A model generated the notes under the pieces. That model ran no database searches and was not told the origin of the DNA. It saw nothing but the letters and a program-made list of their open reading frames with translations. Shown piece after piece: positions 38,241-49,737 of a DNA stretch of 64,000 nucleotides. A program made the translations under genes and the position numbers. This DNA comes from Woeseiaceae bacterium (GTDB lineage Bacteria; Pseudomonadota; Gammaproteobacteria; Steroidobacterales; Woeseiaceae), in the NCBI GenBank assembly GCA_021773075.1, contig JAJFKT010000026.1, positions 558,356 to 622,355 of the forward strand, in the 5' to 3' direction. Positions within the stretch are counted from its first letter, which is position 1. The number at the start of each line of letters is the position of its first letter.

Positions 38241-41200
38241 ATGCTTGAATTGCCCGGGCAACCGGCCCTCTCGGACTTCCGTGTTGCCAAACTGACACGT
38301 GCGCTGAAACGCGTCGACGAGCGTGTCGATTCACTGCAAGCTCGTTACGTCTATTTCGTTTCCACAAACACTGATCTGTCTCGCGACGAACGTTTGCGAC
38401 TCGACGCCCTGCTACTGTCAGGTGATAAACCAGCAAAACTCAAGAAGGGCGCGAAGCAGCTGTTTGTGGTGCCGAGATCCGGGACAATTTCCCCGTGGTC
38501 GTCAAAGGCAACTGACATCGCCAAGGCCTGTGATATTGATGCCATAGACCGTATCGAGCGAGGCATTTGCTATGCAGTGAAGTTCACCGGCAAGGTCGGC
38601 GCCCATGCCATCAACGCGTTGGCGCCTTTGCTCTCCGATCGAATGACCGATGCCGTATTTCCTGAATCCACGCAGATTGAAGCGCTATTCGAAGTGCACC
38701 AACCGGCCCCGGTGGCAACTATTTCGCTTGAGAAAGAAGGTCGAGATTCGCTTGTCACAGCAAACACTGATCTGGGTCTGGCGCTAAGCGATGACGAGAT
38801 TGACTATCTTGTTGCAAGCTACACGGATCTGGATCGCGATCCCACAGATGCTGAACTGATGATGTTTGCCCAGGCAAATTCCGAACACTGCCGTCACAAG
38901 ATATTCAACGCGAGCTGGATCATAGACGGGAAAAAGCAGGACGAGCGCCTGTTCGGGATGATCAAATCGACGACTGAGAAGACACCCGACGGTGTTCTGT
39001 CCGCCTACACGGATAATGCTGCCGTTATCGAAGGGTGGGACGGTACTCGTTTGATGCCCGCGAGCGGCGACCGGGAATTTACTTACATTGACGAACCCAT
39101 CCACATCCTGATGAAAGTGGAAACACACAATCATCCGACTGCAATATCGCCATTTCCCGGCGCGGCAACCGGGTCAGGCGGTGAGATTCGAGACGAGGGT
39201 GCCACCGGCCTGGGCGCCAAACCGAAAGCGGGCTTATCGGGATTCACAGTTTCCCATCTTAGGATTCCCGGGTATGCACAGCCTTGGGAGGACGATTTCC
39301 CGCGTCCCGAGCGAATGGCGACGCCGCTCGAGATAATGCTGGACGGTCCTGTTGGTGGCGCGGCATTCAATAATGAATTTGGACGGCCGAATCTCGCGGG
39401 CTATTTCCGAACCTACGAAAGTCATCTGCCAGGCCTCGCCGATAACGAGATTCGTGGCTATCACAAGCCAATAATGATCGCAGGCGGCGTCGGCAATGTT
39501 CGGGCAGAGCACGCCACCAAAATCGACGTTCCGGTTGGAGCAAAAGTCGTCATCATTGGCGGTCCGGCGATGTTAATCGGGTTAGGAGGCGGTGCAGCCT
39601 CGTCGCTTGCGAGCGGTACCTCCAGCGAAGACCTGGATTTTGCTTCGGTACAGCGAGGCAACCCGGAAATTGAACGTCGTGCACAGGAAGTGATCGATCG
39701 CTGCTGGGCGATGGGTGAGGAAAATCCAATACTGTTAATTCACGATGTCGGCGCAGGCGGGCTGTCGAATGCGGTTCCGGAGGCCGTCGATCATAGCAAG
39801 CACGGTGCGGATATCGAGCTGCGTGAAGTCGCTAACGCGGAGCCAGGTATGTCTCCCATGGGGATCTGGTGCAACGAGGCGCAAGAACGCTATGTCTTGC
39901 TGATTAGCGACGAGCGGGTCAACGAATTTCAATCCCTGTGCGATCGTGAGCGATGCCCGGCGTCGGTCATCGGCACCTTGACGGGTGATGGAAACCTCGT
40001 CGTTAATGACCGCGACTTCGGTAATCGCGTGGTTGATATGCCGATGGACATGTTGTTTGGCAATCCTCCGAAAATGGAACGCGATGTAACTCGCGAGCCA
40101 CTGCCGGACGACGAACTCGATCTCAATGGTATTGAGTTGCGAGAAGCTGCGATGCGCGTGCTGCGTTTTCCGGCTGTTGCCGACAAGTCATTTCTGATTC
40201 ACATCGGCGACCGAACGGTTGGTGGCCTGAGCGCTCGCGATCAGCTGATCGGTCCCTGGCAAATACCTGTGAGTGATGTTGCGATTACTTCGTCCGGATT
40301 TAACGGTATGACGGGCGAAGCGATGGCGATGGGTGAGCGGACTCCGCTGGCATCGACCAATGCTCCGGCTTCTGGTCGTATGGCCGTTGCCGAGGCGATA
40401 ACCAATATTGCTGCCGCGCCGATCGAGGACTTAAGCAAGGTACGCCTGTCGGCCAACTGGATGGCCGCCGCCGGACATCCCGGCGAAGACGCGAATCTTT
40501 TCGATACGGTAAAAGCGGTTGGCGACGAGCTATGCCGGGACATTGGAGTTGCGATTCCGGTCGGCAAAGATTCTATGTCGATGCGGACTCGATGGGAGGA
40601 AAATGGTAGCGAGTATCAGGTCGTTGCTCCCGTATCACTGATCGTTTCGGCCTTTGCACCGGTGACTGATGTTACTGGACATTTAACGCCACAAATTAAA
40701 GTGACGGAAGACACAAGTTATCTGCTGCAGATTGACCTCGGCAATGGTGCTAACCGCATGGGTGGTTCGTGCCTGATGCAATCTTACCGGCGCACGGGAG
40801 GCCGAACGCCAGACCTCGACGATCCAAAACGACTCACCGGATTCTTCGCGGCAATTCAGGAGATGAACTCGCGCGGCATGTTGCTTGCTTACCATGATCG
40901 CAGTGACGGCGGTCTTTTCGCTACCGTTGCGGAGATGATCTTCGCTGGCCGAGTGGGTGTTTCAATGTCGTTGAGCGGCGCCCGAAATGACCTGATTCGT
41001 CAGTTATTCAATGAAGAACTGGGCGCGGTTGTGCAGGTCGAAAAGAATAAGCTAACGCAGGTGCAGATGGTGCTGGATCGCTTCGGCGTGACGGCCACAG
41101 CCATTGGCAGAGTTGGGGGCGAGGCAAAACTAACTGTTCATTCTGAACAGTCCGGCAAAGACGAGATCGTTCTGGAACTTGATCGTGCCACGATGCAGCG

Positions 41201-42131
41201 TGAATGGTCAGAAATGAGTTATCGAATTCAAGCATTGCGCGACAATCCGGCGACTGCCAAGGAAGAGTTCGATCGTATTCTGGACGACAAGGATCCCGGG
41301 CTTAACGTGGTGCTTGGTTTCGATCCGTCGGATGATATTTTTCGTGCTGCCCACACTTCGTCGCGGCCGCGTGTCGCGATACTTCGCGAACAGGGCGTGA
41401 ACAGCCAGTACGAAATGGCGGCGGCATTTATGCGCGCCGGTTTCTCCGCTGTCGACGTGCATATGAGCGACCTGCTAAGTGGCCGGGACACATTGGACGG
41501 CTACCAGGGTGCGGTTGCCTGTGGCGGCTTTTCCTACGGTGATGTTCTTGGAGCCGGCGGTGGTTGGGCGAAATCGGTTTTATACCATGCCCGGACTCGC
41601 GATCAGTTTGCGGCATTTTTCGAGCGTAGTGACACGTTCGCACTCGGCGTTTGCAACGGCTGTCAGATGATGTCGCACCTCAAGGAGCTGATCCCCGGAG
41701 CAGAGAACTGGCCGCGATTCCTGCGCAACAGGTCGGAGCAGTTTGAAGCGCGTCTGAGCCTCGTAGAGGTGGTCGAAAGTCCGTCTCTGTTTCTGCAAGG
41801 GATGGCGGGTTCGCGTATGCCGATAGCAACATCGCATGGTGAGGGTCGAGCCGTCTTCGCCGATGACACCGCGAGGTACACTTCGTCATACACGGTTGCG
41901 ATGCGCTATGTCGATAATTACGGCGACGTTGCGGATACTTATCCGGCAAACCCGAATGGGTCCGCCGATGGAATTTGTGGCCTTAGTAATGAAGACGGTC
42001 GCGTTACGATCATGATGCCCCATCCAGAGCGCGTGGCGATGACGCGCCAAAACTCGTGGCACCCGGACGAATGGGGCGAGGACGGACCCTGGATGCGGAT
42101 GTTCCGCAATGTCAGACAAATGCTTGGCTGA
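38241..42131 (+). CDS. purL: Phosphoribosylformylglycinamidine synthase (single chain)
   Basis: Fourth step of purine synthesis: FGAR plus glutamine and ATP gives FGAM. The 1296-residue length matches the large gammaproteobacterial PurL (E. coli 1295). An N-terminal PurS-like domain precedes two AIR-synthase-like halves ([37 protein letters not shown]). The C-terminal glutaminase has its Cys in GVCNGCQMM and His/Glu in the SHGEGRAVF and PHPERV segments. The converging gene ends three bases away. Confidence 0.98.
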   Translation: MLELPGQPALSDFRVAKLTRALKRVDERVDSLQARYVYFVSTNTDLSRDERLRLDALLLSGDKPAKLKKGAKQLFVVPRSGTISPWSSKATDIAKACDIDAIDRIERGICYAVKFTGKVGAHAINALAPLLSDRMTDAVFPESTQIEALFEVHQPAPVATISLEKEGRDSLVTANTDLGLALSDDEIDYLVASYTDLDRDPTDAELMMFAQANSEHCRHKIFNASWIIDGKKQDERLFGMIKSTTEKTPDGVLSAYTDNAAVIEGWDGTRLMPASGDREFTYIDEPIHILMKVETHNHPTAISPFPGAATGSGGEIRDEGATGLGAKPKAGLSGFTVSHLRIPGYAQPWEDDFPRPERMATPLEIMLDGPVGGAAFNNEFGRPNLAGYFRTYESHLPGLADNEIRGYHKPIMIAGGVGNVRAEHATKIDVPVGAKVVIIGGPAMLIGLGGGAASSLASGTSSEDLDFASVQRGNPEIERRAQEVIDRCWAMGEENPILLIHDVGAGGLSNAVPEAVDHSKHGADIELREVANAEPGMSPMGIWCNEAQERYVLLISDERVNEFQSLCDRERCPASVIGTLTGDGNLVVNDRDFGNRVVDMPMDMLFGNPPKMERDVTREPLPDDELDLNGIELREAAMRVLRFPAVADKSFLIHIGDRTVGGLSARDQLIGPWQIPVSDVAITSSGFNGMTGEAMAMGERTPLASTNAPASGRMAVAEAITNIAAAPIEDLSKVRLSANWMAAAGHPGEDANLFDTVKAVGDELCRDIGVAIPVGKDSMSMRTRWEENGSEYQVVAPVSLIVSAFAPVTDVTGHLTPQIKVTEDTSYLLQIDLGNGANRMGGSCLMQSYRRTGGRTPDLDDPKRLTGFFAAIQEMNSRGMLLAYHDRSDGGLFATVAEMIFAGRVGVSMSLSGARNDLIRQLFNEELGAVVQVEKNKLTQVQMVLDRFGVTATAIGRVGGEAKLTVHSEQSGKDEIVLELDRATMQREWSEMSYRIQALRDNPATAKEEFDRILDDKDPGLNVVLGFDPSDDIFRAAHTSSRPRVAILREQGVNSQYEMAAAFMRAGFSAVDVHMSDLLSGRDTLDGYQGAVACGGFSYGDVLGAGGGWAKSVLYHARTRDQFAAFFERSDTFALGVCNGCQMMSHLKELIPGAENWPRFLRNRSEQFEARLSLVEVVESPSLFLQGMAGSRMPIATSHGEGRAVFADDTARYTSSYTVAMRYVDNYGDVADTYPANPNGSADGICGLSNEDGRVTIMMPHPERVAMTRQNSWHPDEWGEDGPWMRMFRNVRQMLG

Positions 42132-42134
42132 GAT

Positions 42135-42827
42135 TCAGGCAGACTGAAGCGTGCCGTTGTGGCTCTCCTCGACAAAGAAACGGCGAACTTTTATTGCGCG
42201 CGTTAGCTTTCCGTGGCGGACAAAGCACTGATAGAACATGTCCTTCAAGACCTCGAGAAGGATACCTGCCTGGGCGCGATTCAGAATTGGCAGATCTTCA
42301 TCAGGACCGGTACTGAACATTACGGCCTTGATCGGCGCGAAGGTCTCGTCGTCGATTCCCGCGATATCCTGGGCGGCAAGTACCTCTTCAAACGCTCGCA
42401 GCTTGCCACCCTCGCCAAGTGCATTGAACGAACTTCTGGCCGCCCGTCGGCACATAGACGCAAAAGCGTTGAAGCTATTACCTGAATAACAGTTCAGAGC
42501 CTCGCGAAACATAACTTCCGTGTGCTTGGGCAAATAGGAAAATGCAAAGCGTTCTTTTGGTCGTTCGAGCTCAACGAAGTTGCGAAGCAGCTCTACGCGG
42601 TTGTCTTTATAGTCACGAACGACGAACTTCAGGAAGACCGGCGCGTGACAGGCATCGCATTGATAAACCATACCTACGTGTTTGGGCCTGTCCCGGAGCA
42701 ATGCTGAGGCATCCGGAACTGACTGTGGGCTCATGTGCGCATACACGCCACAAGACGGGCATTCGAGGCCAATTCGCGCCTCGAGTCCGCTTTCGATCCC
42801 CTGATCTTTGTCTATTACTATGGTCAT
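42135..42827 (-). CDS. Zinc-ribbon protein, DUF4145-like
   Basis: A 230-residue soluble protein with a likely N-terminal zinc ribbon (CPSCG near residue 24 and CDACH near 56) followed by a helical domain resembling DUF4145 (ALNCYSGNSFNAFASMCRRAARSSFNAL). Such domains occur in isolation and in some nuclease or defence-linked proteins, but nothing next to it supports that here. Function unknown. Confidence 0.6.
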   Translation of the reverse strand: MTIVIDKDQGIESGLEARIGLECPSCGVYAHMSPQSVPDASALLRDRPKHVGMVYQCDACHAPVFLKFVVRDYKDNRVELLRNFVELERPKERFAFSYLPKHTEVMFREALNCYSGNSFNAFASMCRRAARSSFNALGEGGKLRAFEEVLAAQDIAGIDDETFAPIKAVMFSTGPDEDLPILNRAQAGILLEVLKDMFYQCFVRHGKLTRAIKVRRFFVEESHNGTLQSA

Positions 42828-42954
42828 TTCGCTCTAACTCAGCCAAATACTCTGCCGTTCTTTGACGGTTGTTTTTCTTAATCTACTCAGCGACTTACAG
42901 TATGCACCAAGAATCCGGACCTGCTTAGCCAGCTTGACATAATCTTTAAGTTTT

Positions 42955-43611
42955 CTACCTGCCCCAGCTTCCTACCGCAGCTTTGGCGGCCTCGTTTATC
43001 GGACGTGCGATCAACGCTGTTCGTGTCAATGTCACTTCGAATCTGGCGCCGTCCGCCATTGGCAAATACGTCGCGGTGCCGTAGTAAGCGTCAACACCTG
43101 GCATCAGAACCGGAAATTTTCTGGCTACATGCCAGACGTCGAGTGTTAATTCTTCTGACAATGCGTGCACGGTTCGTTCCTGCGACATTTCATCATCAAC
43201 GCTTGAGTAGCGACCGCTAAGTCTGTCCAGCTGGTAGATTGGATCGAGGCCGAGCAGGGTAGCCGGCGGTTTCCAGTTCACAACACGCGCGTCCATTTGC
43301 CACTCGTCGCCAAGGAGTTTCAGGTGTCGATCCAGTTCACCATCGATCATTAGTCGGGCTGTGTACTCGCCCGGTGCGGATTGTGAAAATTCGATCCGGC
43401 TGACCAGCTGTTCATCGACGAGGCGGCCGTAACCGTAATAACTGAATGCGAGCAGAATGCTTGCGCTGCCCATCGCCCCTGAAACCACACCACCGGCGAG
43501 TGAACGAGTTGCCCTGACCGGGCGACGACGCCTTGCGTGACGTCCCATTGAGTATAAGAAATACAATGCGATCGCCGTGAAGACCGTACTGATCGTCAGC
43601 AACAGATTCAT
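42955..43611 (-). CDS. Hypothetical membrane-anchored protein
   Basis: A 218-residue protein with two hydrophobic segments (about residues 2-20 and 40-60) separated by an arginine-rich loop (GRHARRRRPVRATR), then a soluble beta-rich domain of about 150 residues containing GYGRLVDEQ and DGELDRHLKLLGDEWQ. I do not recognise the family. It sits 20 bases downstream of ettA in the same direction and may be co-transcribed with it. Confidence 0.7.
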   Translation of the reverse strand: MNLLLTISTVFTAIALYFLYSMGRHARRRRPVRATRSLAGGVVSGAMGSASILLAFSYYGYGRLVDEQLVSRIEFSQSAPGEYTARLMIDGELDRHLKLLGDEWQMDARVVNWKPPATLLGLDPIYQLDRLSGRYSSVDDEMSQERTVHALSEELTLDVWHVARKFPVLMPGVDAYYGTATYLPMADGARFEVTLTRTALIARPINEAAKAAVGSWGR

Positions 43612-43631
43612 CGTTCACTCTCCATGCAGAC

Positions 43632-45305
43632 TCAGGTCTCCAGTCTTTTATACTTGATTCGATGCGGGCTTGTCGCTTCGGAACCGAGGCGACGCTTGCG
43701 ATCCTCCTCATAGTCCGCGTAGTTGCCAGCGAACCAGGTCACGGCGGAGTCGCCTTCAAATGCGAGTATGTGAGTACAGATCCTGTCCAGGAACCAGCGA
43801 TCATGAGATATCACGATTGCGGAACCCGGAAATTCCAGTAAGGCTTCTTCCAGGGCGCGCAGTGTTTCAACGTCGAGGTCGTTAGTCGGTTCGTCAAGTA
43901 ACAACAGGTTGCCACCCGCTCGCAGCATTTTGGCGAGGTGCAGACGGTTGCGTTCGCCGCCTGATAACAGGCCAATCTTCTTTTGCTGATCCTGACCTTT
44001 GAAATTGAATCGTCCTACATAGGCACGCGAGGACGTTTCGTAGTTGCCGACTTGTATCAGATCGAGACCATCTGAAATTTCCTCCCAGACAGTTTTGTCA
44101 TCGTTCAGGTTGTCTCGTGACTGATCAACAGCGGCAAGTTGTACGGTATCGCCCAGCCGAATCGATCCTTCGTCCGGCGTTTCCGCGCCCGTGATCATTC
44201 TGAACAGGGTTGTCTTACCCGCACCGTTCGGCCCGATGACGCCCACGATGCCGCCGGGCGGCAATTGAAAACTAAGCCCGTCGATAAGCAGCTTTTCGCC
44301 GAAGCCCTTCTTGAGGTTCTCAACTTCCAGAACAACATCGCCCAGTCGTGGTCCGGGTGGTATATAGATTTCGTTGGTTTCATTGCGCTTTTGGTATTGC
44401 GCCGAAGAGATCTCGTCGAACTGGCGCAAGCGAGCCTTGGATTTCGCTTGTCGTCCTTTCGGATTGCTTCGCACCCACTCGAGTTCGCTGGCCATAGCCT
44501 TTTGGCGGGCCTTTTCAGTAGCATCCTCTGTCTTGAGGCGCGCCTGTTTCTGATCCAGCCAGGACGAGTAATTGCCTTCCCAGGGGATACCGTGGCCGCG
44601 ATCGAGTTCCAGAATCCAGCCGGCGACATTATCGAGAAAATAGCGATCATGCGTCACAGCGATAACAGTGCTTGGGTATTCGTCAAGAAATCTTTCCAGC
44701 CAAGCGACCGACTCGGCATCGAGATGGTTGGTCGGCTCGTCCAGCAACAGCATGTCGGGTTGCGACAACAGTAGCCGGCAGAGTGCAACGCGTCGACGTT
44801 CACCGCCCGACAACTTGTCGACATCAGCATCCCATGGCGGTAGCCGCAAAGCATCCGCTGCAACCTCCAGCTTGCGGTCAACCTCCCAACCGCCAGCCGC
44901 ATCAATCTCATTTTGCAAATTACCTTGCTCTTCGAGCAACGCATTCATTTCGTCATCGTCCATGGGCTCGGCAAACTTTTCGCTGATTTCGTTGAAGCGA
45001 TTCAACAAATCGATCGTTTCGCCGAGGCCCTCTTCGACATTGCCGCGCACATCCTTGTTCGAGTCGAGATCGGGCTCCTGCGGCAGATAACCGATCTTAA
45101 TGCCGGGCTGCGGGCGTGCTTCACCATCTATCTCCGTATCCAATCCTGCCATGATTCGCATGAGGGTCGATTTTCCCGAACCATTCAAGCCGAGAACACC
45201 GATTTTGGCGCCAGGAAAAAACGACAGCGAAATGTCGCGTATAAGGTAGCGTTTAGGCGGAACAACCTTCGCAACGCGATTCATTGTGTAGATGTACTGT
45301 GCCAT
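43632..45305 (-). CDS. ettA: Energy-dependent translational throttle protein EttA
   Basis: ABC-F ATPase that binds the ribosomal E site and gates the first elongation step according to energy state. Two nucleotide-binding domains have Walker [10 protein letters not shown] and GPNGAGKTT, signatures [11 protein letters not shown] and [13 protein letters not shown], and Walker [12 protein letters not shown] and [11 protein letters not shown], with the P-site interaction linker between them. The ATG at 45305 gives 557 residues starting MAQYIYTM, matching E. coli EttA (555); a longer frame adds 12 residues with no conservation. Confidence 0.97.
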   Translation of the reverse strand: MAQYIYTMNRVAKVVPPKRYLIRDISLSFFPGAKIGVLGLNGSGKSTLMRIMAGLDTEIDGEARPQPGIKIGYLPQEPDLDSNKDVRGNVEEGLGETIDLLNRFNEISEKFAEPMDDDEMNALLEEQGNLQNEIDAAGGWEVDRKLEVAADALRLPPWDADVDKLSGGERRRVALCRLLLSQPDMLLLDEPTNHLDAESVAWLERFLDEYPSTVIAVTHDRYFLDNVAGWILELDRGHGIPWEGNYSSWLDQKQARLKTEDATEKARQKAMASELEWVRSNPKGRQAKSKARLRQFDEISSAQYQKRNETNEIYIPPGPRLGDVVLEVENLKKGFGEKLLIDGLSFQLPPGGIVGVIGPNGAGKTTLFRMITGAETPDEGSIRLGDTVQLAAVDQSRDNLNDDKTVWEEISDGLDLIQVGNYETSSRAYVGRFNFKGQDQQKKIGLLSGGERNRLHLAKMLRAGGNLLLLDEPTNDLDVETLRALEEALLEFPGSAIVISHDRWFLDRICTHILAFEGDSAVTWFAGNYADYEEDRKRRLGSEATSPHRIKYKRLET

Positions 45306-45384
45306 AGAGCAGCCCGGTGAAATGCAGTAACGAACGTGCATTATCCGGTATGCTCACGCACAAGCAAAGAACGATAAGGCTCAA

Positions 45385-46335
45385 ATGAGCAAAAACGTGC
45401 TTGTTTACAAAGGGAAGGAGATCGCGGCTTATGGCTTTGGCGATCCGCACCCGTTCGGAACAGATCGGCATGATGTGTTTCACAATGAACTCGAAAGTGT
45501 TGGTCTTGCTGCCTCGGTTGATTTTGGCCATCCACGGCCAGCACTCGTTGACGAGCTCGCTCTGTTTCATAGCGCTGAATACATCGACAAAGTATCGCGC
45601 ATGTCTGCGCTGGGCAAAGGCTTTCTGGATGACGGCGACACCCCGGCGATGTCCGGTATTTATGATTCGGCGTCAGCGGTGGTCGGGGCCGTCTTGTGCG
45701 CCGTAGATGAAGTGATGCACGACAATTACCAGCGCGCGTTCATACCCATCGCCGGATTGCATCATGCCGGGCGGGATCATGCAGCAGGATTCTGTGTTTT
45801 CAATGATTGCGGTATCGCGGTCGAGTACTTGCGGCGTGAATTTGGACTGAATCGGATCGCCTACGTCGACATCGATGCGCACCACGGTGACGGCATGTTT
45901 TACGGCTTCGAAGATGATCCGGACCTGATTTTCGCTGATATCCATGAGGATGGCCGTCACTTGTATCCAGGCACCGGGGCTGCTGACGAGACCGGAGCCG
46001 GCAAAGCGCGGGGCACGAAACTCAATATACCGCTTGCGCCGAGGGCGGATGATGCGGACTTCCACCTTGCCTGGACTCGGGTAGAAAGATACCTGGACGC
46101 AGCCAAGCCTGAGTTTATTTTGATGCAGTGTGGCGCCGATAGCCTGGAAGGGGACCCGATTACGACCCTGCGCTGGACCGAGGAGGCGCACGCAACGGCC
46201 GCCACCAGTCTTTGCAGGATTGCCGATAAGCACTGTCAGGGCCGCATCGTCGGAACTGGCGGAGGCGGCTACAACCGCCGCAATGTTGCCCGTGCCTGGA
46301 CTCGGGTAGTGCAAGCGTTCGTAGAGACGCATTAG
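45385..46335 (+). CDS. Histone deacetylase family protein
   Basis: Zinc deacetylase of the HDAC/AcuC/acetylpolyamine amidohydrolase superfamily, 316 residues. Active-site features are [16 protein letters not shown], the zinc site [10 protein letters not shown], a second zinc aspartate near [11 protein letters not shown], and GGGGYN near the C-terminus. The physiological substrate (acetylated protein, polyamine or other small amide) is not predictable. Divergent from ettA. Confidence 0.9.
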   Translation: MSKNVLVYKGKEIAAYGFGDPHPFGTDRHDVFHNELESVGLAASVDFGHPRPALVDELALFHSAEYIDKVSRMSALGKGFLDDGDTPAMSGIYDSASAVVGAVLCAVDEVMHDNYQRAFIPIAGLHHAGRDHAAGFCVFNDCGIAVEYLRREFGLNRIAYVDIDAHHGDGMFYGFEDDPDLIFADIHEDGRHLYPGTGAADETGAGKARGTKLNIPLAPRADDADFHLAWTRVERYLDAAKPEFILMQCGADSLEGDPITTLRWTEEAHATAATSLCRIADKHCQGRIVGTGGGGYNRRNVARAWTRVVQAFVETH

Positions 46336-46393
46336 TCACACTTCGCAGTGCCATCCGCTGCCTATTACAGGTAATATCCCGGTCTTTTGCACA

Positions 46394-46412
46394 CCCATGC
46401 CCACTGCATGGG
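46394..46412 (+). promoter_or_regulatory. Hairpin in the glyA leader
   Basis: CCCATGC-CCACT-GCATGGG forms a perfect seven-pair stem with a five-base loop, 21 bases before the glyA ATG and just upstream of AGGCGGA. There is no T-tract, so it is not an intrinsic terminator of the deacetylase gene. It may affect translation or mRNA stability. Confidence 0.4.
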
Positions 46413-46433
46413 CGATTAACAGGCGGAGCCCCC

Positions 46434-47687
46434 ATGTTCGACACAGCAACGACGATCGAGTCATTTGATCCAGAAGTAAGCAAAGCCATTGCCCAGGAAA
46501 ATCGTCGGCAGGAAGAACACATTGAACTGATCGCCTCTGAAAACTACACCAGCCCGAGAGTCATGGCGGCGCAGGGCTCGAAGCTGACGAACAAATATGC
46601 GGAAGGTTATCCCGGTAAGCGATATTACGGCGGTTGCGAGTTTGTCGATGATGTAGAAACGCTGGCTATCGAACGCGCCAAGCAATTGTTTGGCGCTGAC
46701 TACGCGAATGTGCAGCCGCATTCCGGCTCGCAAGCGAACGCCGCGGTGTATCACGCATTGGTCAAACCGGGCGATACCGTGATGGGTATGGACCTCGGTG
46801 CCGGCGGCCATTTGACGCACGGATCGCCAGCCAATTTCTCCGGCAAACTGTTCAATATCGTTTCTTACGGAATTGATGCCGAGACAGGGCTGATTAACTA
46901 CGACGAAGTTCAGACACTAGCGACGGAACATCAACCAAAGATGATCATTGCCGGTTTCTCGGCGTACTCACAGGTTGTTGACTGGGCCCGGTTTCGTCAG
47001 ATCGCTGATAGCGTAGGCGCATATCTTTTTGTCGACATGGCCCACGTGGCCGGTTTGATCGCGACCGGTCACTACCCGAGCCCGATTCCACATGCGGATG
47101 TCTGTACGACAACAACGCACAAGACGCTTCGGGGGCCGCGCGGTGGATTGATTCTGGCGCGAGCCAATGACGACCTCACGAAACGATTCAATTCGCTGGT
47201 TTTTCCGGGTACTCAGGGTGGCCCGCTGATGCACGTTATCGCAGCCAAGGCAGTCGCACTCAAAGAGGCCTTGCAGCCGGAGTTCAAGGATTACCAGGCA
47301 AAGGTTTGCGAGAACGCCAAGGTCATGGCCGCTGTACTCTCAGAACGTGGCTATCCGATCATCTCGGGTGGCACCGAGAACCACCTGATGTTGGTGAGCC
47401 TTATCGCACGCGGCATCACAGGCAAAGTTGCGGATGCGTCCTTGGGTCGCGCCTACATTACTGTAAACAAGAATTCGGTCCCAAATGATCCACAATCGCC
47501 GTTTGTGACCAGCGGCCTGCGTCTCGGTACTCCCGCGATTACTACCCGCGGCTTCGGTGTTGATGAAACCCGGCAGCTCACGGGCTGGATAGCGGATATA
47601 CTGGACGACGTCGAAAATGAGGAAATCATCGATCAGGTTCGTAGTCAGGTGCTGGAACTGTGTCAGCGCTTCCCGGTTTACGGGTAG
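46434..47687 (+). CDS. glyA: Serine hydroxymethyltransferase
   Basis: PLP enzyme interconverting serine and glycine with tetrahydrofolate; the main source of one-carbon units for the purine steps also encoded in this window. The PLP lysine is in [13 protein letters not shown]. Other conserved segments are [25 protein letters not shown] and TPAITTRGF. Length 417 matches E. coli. nrdR follows after 28 bases, a common gammaproteobacterial order. Confidence 0.98.
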   Translation: MFDTATTIESFDPEVSKAIAQENRRQEEHIELIASENYTSPRVMAAQGSKLTNKYAEGYPGKRYYGGCEFVDDVETLAIERAKQLFGADYANVQPHSGSQANAAVYHALVKPGDTVMGMDLGAGGHLTHGSPANFSGKLFNIVSYGIDAETGLINYDEVQTLATEHQPKMIIAGFSAYSQVVDWARFRQIADSVGAYLFVDMAHVAGLIATGHYPSPIPHADVCTTTTHKTLRGPRGGLILARANDDLTKRFNSLVFPGTQGGPLMHVIAAKAVALKEALQPEFKDYQAKVCENAKVMAAVLSERGYPIISGGTENHLMLVSLIARGITGKVADASLGRAYITVNKNSVPNDPQSPFVTSGLRLGTPAITTRGFGVDETRQLTGWIADILDDVENEEIIDQVRSQVLELCQRFPVYG

Positions 47688-47715
47688 AGGCCGCCCCGCC
47701 TGATCGTAAAATCTT

Positions 47716-48237
47716 ATGCATTGTCCGTTCTGCGCCCATGAGGAAACCAAGGTAATTGACTCGCGTCTCGCGGGTGATGGTCGCCAGATACGTCGTCGCC
47801 GCCAGTGTCTCGCCTGCAACGAACGGTTTACAACTTTCGAGACGGCAGAATTAGTCATGCCGCGTCTTATCAAGACCGACAACAGTCGACAGCCATTTGA
47901 CGAGTCGAAGCTGCGTTACAGCATGGTACGCGCGCTCGAGAAACGTCCCGTACCCAGTGATGAACTGGAGCAGGCGATCGGTCGTTTGATCCACAAGCTA
48001 CGTACGATGGGTGAGCGTGAGGTGCCGTCACGACTGGTGGGCGAATTGGTCATGGAAGAATTGCACGAGCTCGACGAGGTTGCGTACGTGCGATTCGCAT
48101 CCGTGTATCGGCGCTTTCAGGACATCACTGAGTTCGAAGATGAGATCAAGCGTTTGCAAAAGATTTCAGAAACAGCCGCGAGCCGCGAGCAGATGTCTTT
48201 GCTGCCGGAGTTACTCGGTAAGAAAAACAAAAAATAA
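47716..48237 (+). CDS. nrdR: Transcriptional repressor NrdR
   Basis: Nucleotide-sensing repressor of ribonucleotide reductase genes. An N-terminal zinc ribbon (CPFC near residue 3, [12 protein letters not shown] near 31) is followed by an ATP-cone domain ([20 protein letters not shown]). Length 173 residues; the last residues are lysine-rich. In many relatives ribD-ribE-ribBA-ribH follow; here 126 non-coding bases lead straight to nusB. Confidence 0.97.
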   Translation: MHCPFCAHEETKVIDSRLAGDGRQIRRRRQCLACNERFTTFETAELVMPRLIKTDNSRQPFDESKLRYSMVRALEKRPVPSDELEQAIGRLIHKLRTMGEREVPSRLVGELVMEELHELDEVAYVRFASVYRRFQDITEFEDEIKRLQKISETAASREQMSLLPELLGKKNKK

Positions 48238-48363
48238 GCAGGATTACGCGTACGTGGCGTGCGGGAATTACGCGACCTCGGACACAGCGAAATCCGTGTA
48301 TCATCTGCGCCTGAGCTCAGATTGAGAGTAGCGTCATAGCATGGACAGGATCAAAATCGCAGA

Positions 48364-48813
48364 ATGAGTAAGGCGAAGTCAAAGGGTGCCGGCGCGCGGA
48401 CGCGTGCGCGTGAGTTGATGGTTCAGGCCCTTTACCAGAAACAGCTGGCAGGACACTCAACGTCAGAGTTACTCGAGCAGTTTCATCTGCAGGCTGCATA
48501 CGAGCGTGTTGATCAGCCGTATTTTGATGAGCAATTTCCGGCCATAAGTAACGCGCAGGAAGAGCTTGAGAAAAAAATTGATGAACTGATTGATCGGCCG
48601 CTCGAGCAGCTCGATCCTGTTGAACTCGCAATTCTATTGATTGGCGTCCATGAGCTCGAGTTTCGTGCAGACATTCCGTACCGTGTTGTTATCAATGAAT
48701 GCGTGAATCTCGCCAAGCGCTTCGGTTCGATCGAGGGCCACAAGTACATCAATGCCTGCCTCGATGTTGCCGCAAAGTCATTCCGAGAGATCGAAATTCA
48801 GTCAGAGCAGTAG
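48364..48813 (+). CDS. nusB: Transcription antitermination factor NusB
   Basis: All-helical protein that binds boxA RNA together with ribosomal protein S10 in rRNA antitermination. Conserved segments are ARTRARELMVQALYQKQL and the C-terminal YRVVINECVNLAKRFGS and KYINACLDVAAK. Length 149 residues (E. coli 139). thiL begins three bases after its stop. Confidence 0.96.
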   Translation: MSKAKSKGAGARTRARELMVQALYQKQLAGHSTSELLEQFHLQAAYERVDQPYFDEQFPAISNAQEELEKKIDELIDRPLEQLDPVELAILLIGVHELEFRADIPYRVVINECVNLAKRFGSIEGHKYINACLDVAAKSFREIEIQSEQ

Positions 48814-48816
48814 GCC

Positions 48817-49737
48817 ATGGACGAGTTCGAGCTGATTCGTCGTTATTTCAATCGCGATAGCATGATTGCAGGCGCTGATGTTGGCATTGGAGACGACGGC
48901 GCTGTCCTCACTCCGGACGCATCGAAACAACAAGTACAGGTAATCGATACGCTCGTCGAAGGAGTGCATTTCCCGCACGCAACTGATGCTGCCGACATCG
49001 CCTACCGGGCCGTTGCGGTCAATCTTTCAGATATTGCAGCAATGGGTGCGCATCCGCGCTGGATGACGTTGGCACTTACTCTGAGGAATTTGGACGAGCA
49101 GTGGGTCGAGTCATTCGCGTCAGGTTTGTTCGAAGCAGCTGACAAGTACGGTGTCGGATTGATCGGCGGGGACACGACCAGAGGGCCTGCCGTTACGGTG
49201 ACAGTGGCCATAACGGGCGAGGTTGAAGCTGGCGAGGCGCTGCTGCGAAGTGGTGCGCAAGTAGGTGACGAAATTTATGTTACCGGGACTCTGGGTGATG
49301 CTGCGGCCGGATTAAGAACCTTGCAAGCCGATACGCCAGATGATTTTTTGCTCGCCCGTTTCCTGCGACCTACGCCGCGAATAGAGGCCGGGCGTGCGCT
49401 CGTCGGTTCGGCGACCGCGGCTATCGATGTATCTGACGGCCTGGCAGGGGATGTTTCGAAGTTACTGAATGCCAGCGGAGTTGGCGCGGAGATAGACATT
49501 GAAAAGCTTCCATTGTCCACAGCAATCCAGGCGCGATTCTCAATCACCGAGCAACAACAGCTAGCGCTTTTGGGCGGCGATGATTATGAGCTGTGTTTCA
49601 CTGCGGCCCCGGACGTTGTATCCGGGATTTCTGGAATCACCCGAATTGGGCGGGTAACAGAATCCGTCGGCCTTTGCTGTCGCCTAAACGGAGACGTTGT
49701 GGAAGTTGATTCCAGCGGTTACCGTCACTTCCAATGA
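48817..49737 (+). CDS. thiL: Thiamine-monophosphate kinase
   Basis: Phosphorylates thiamine monophosphate to the active pyrophosphate. The PurM-like fold shows GIGDDGAVLTPD, DTLVEGVHFP, the metal-binding GLIGGDTTRGP and AIDVSDGLAGD. Length 306 residues. Overlaps pgpA by four bases (ATGA). Confidence 0.97.
   Translation: MDEFELIRRYFNRDSMIAGADVGIGDDGAVLTPDASKQQVQVIDTLVEGVHFPHATDAADIAYRAVAVNLSDIAAMGAHPRWMTLALTLRNLDEQWVESFASGLFEAADKYGVGLIGGDTTRGPAVTVTVAITGEVEAGEALLRSGAQVGDEIYVTGTLGDAAAGLRTLQADTPDDFLLARFLRPTPRIEAGRALVGSATAAIDVSDGLAGDVSKLLNASGVGAEIDIEKLPLSTAIQARFSITEQQQLALLGGDDYELCFTAAPDVVSGISGITRIGRVTESVGLCCRLNGDVVEVDSSGYRHFQ

Noticed and set aside
42851..42881. Terminator-like hairpin CCGT...ACGG followed by a T-rich stretch
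   Set aside because: The stem has only four pairs and no plus-strand gene ends just before it.
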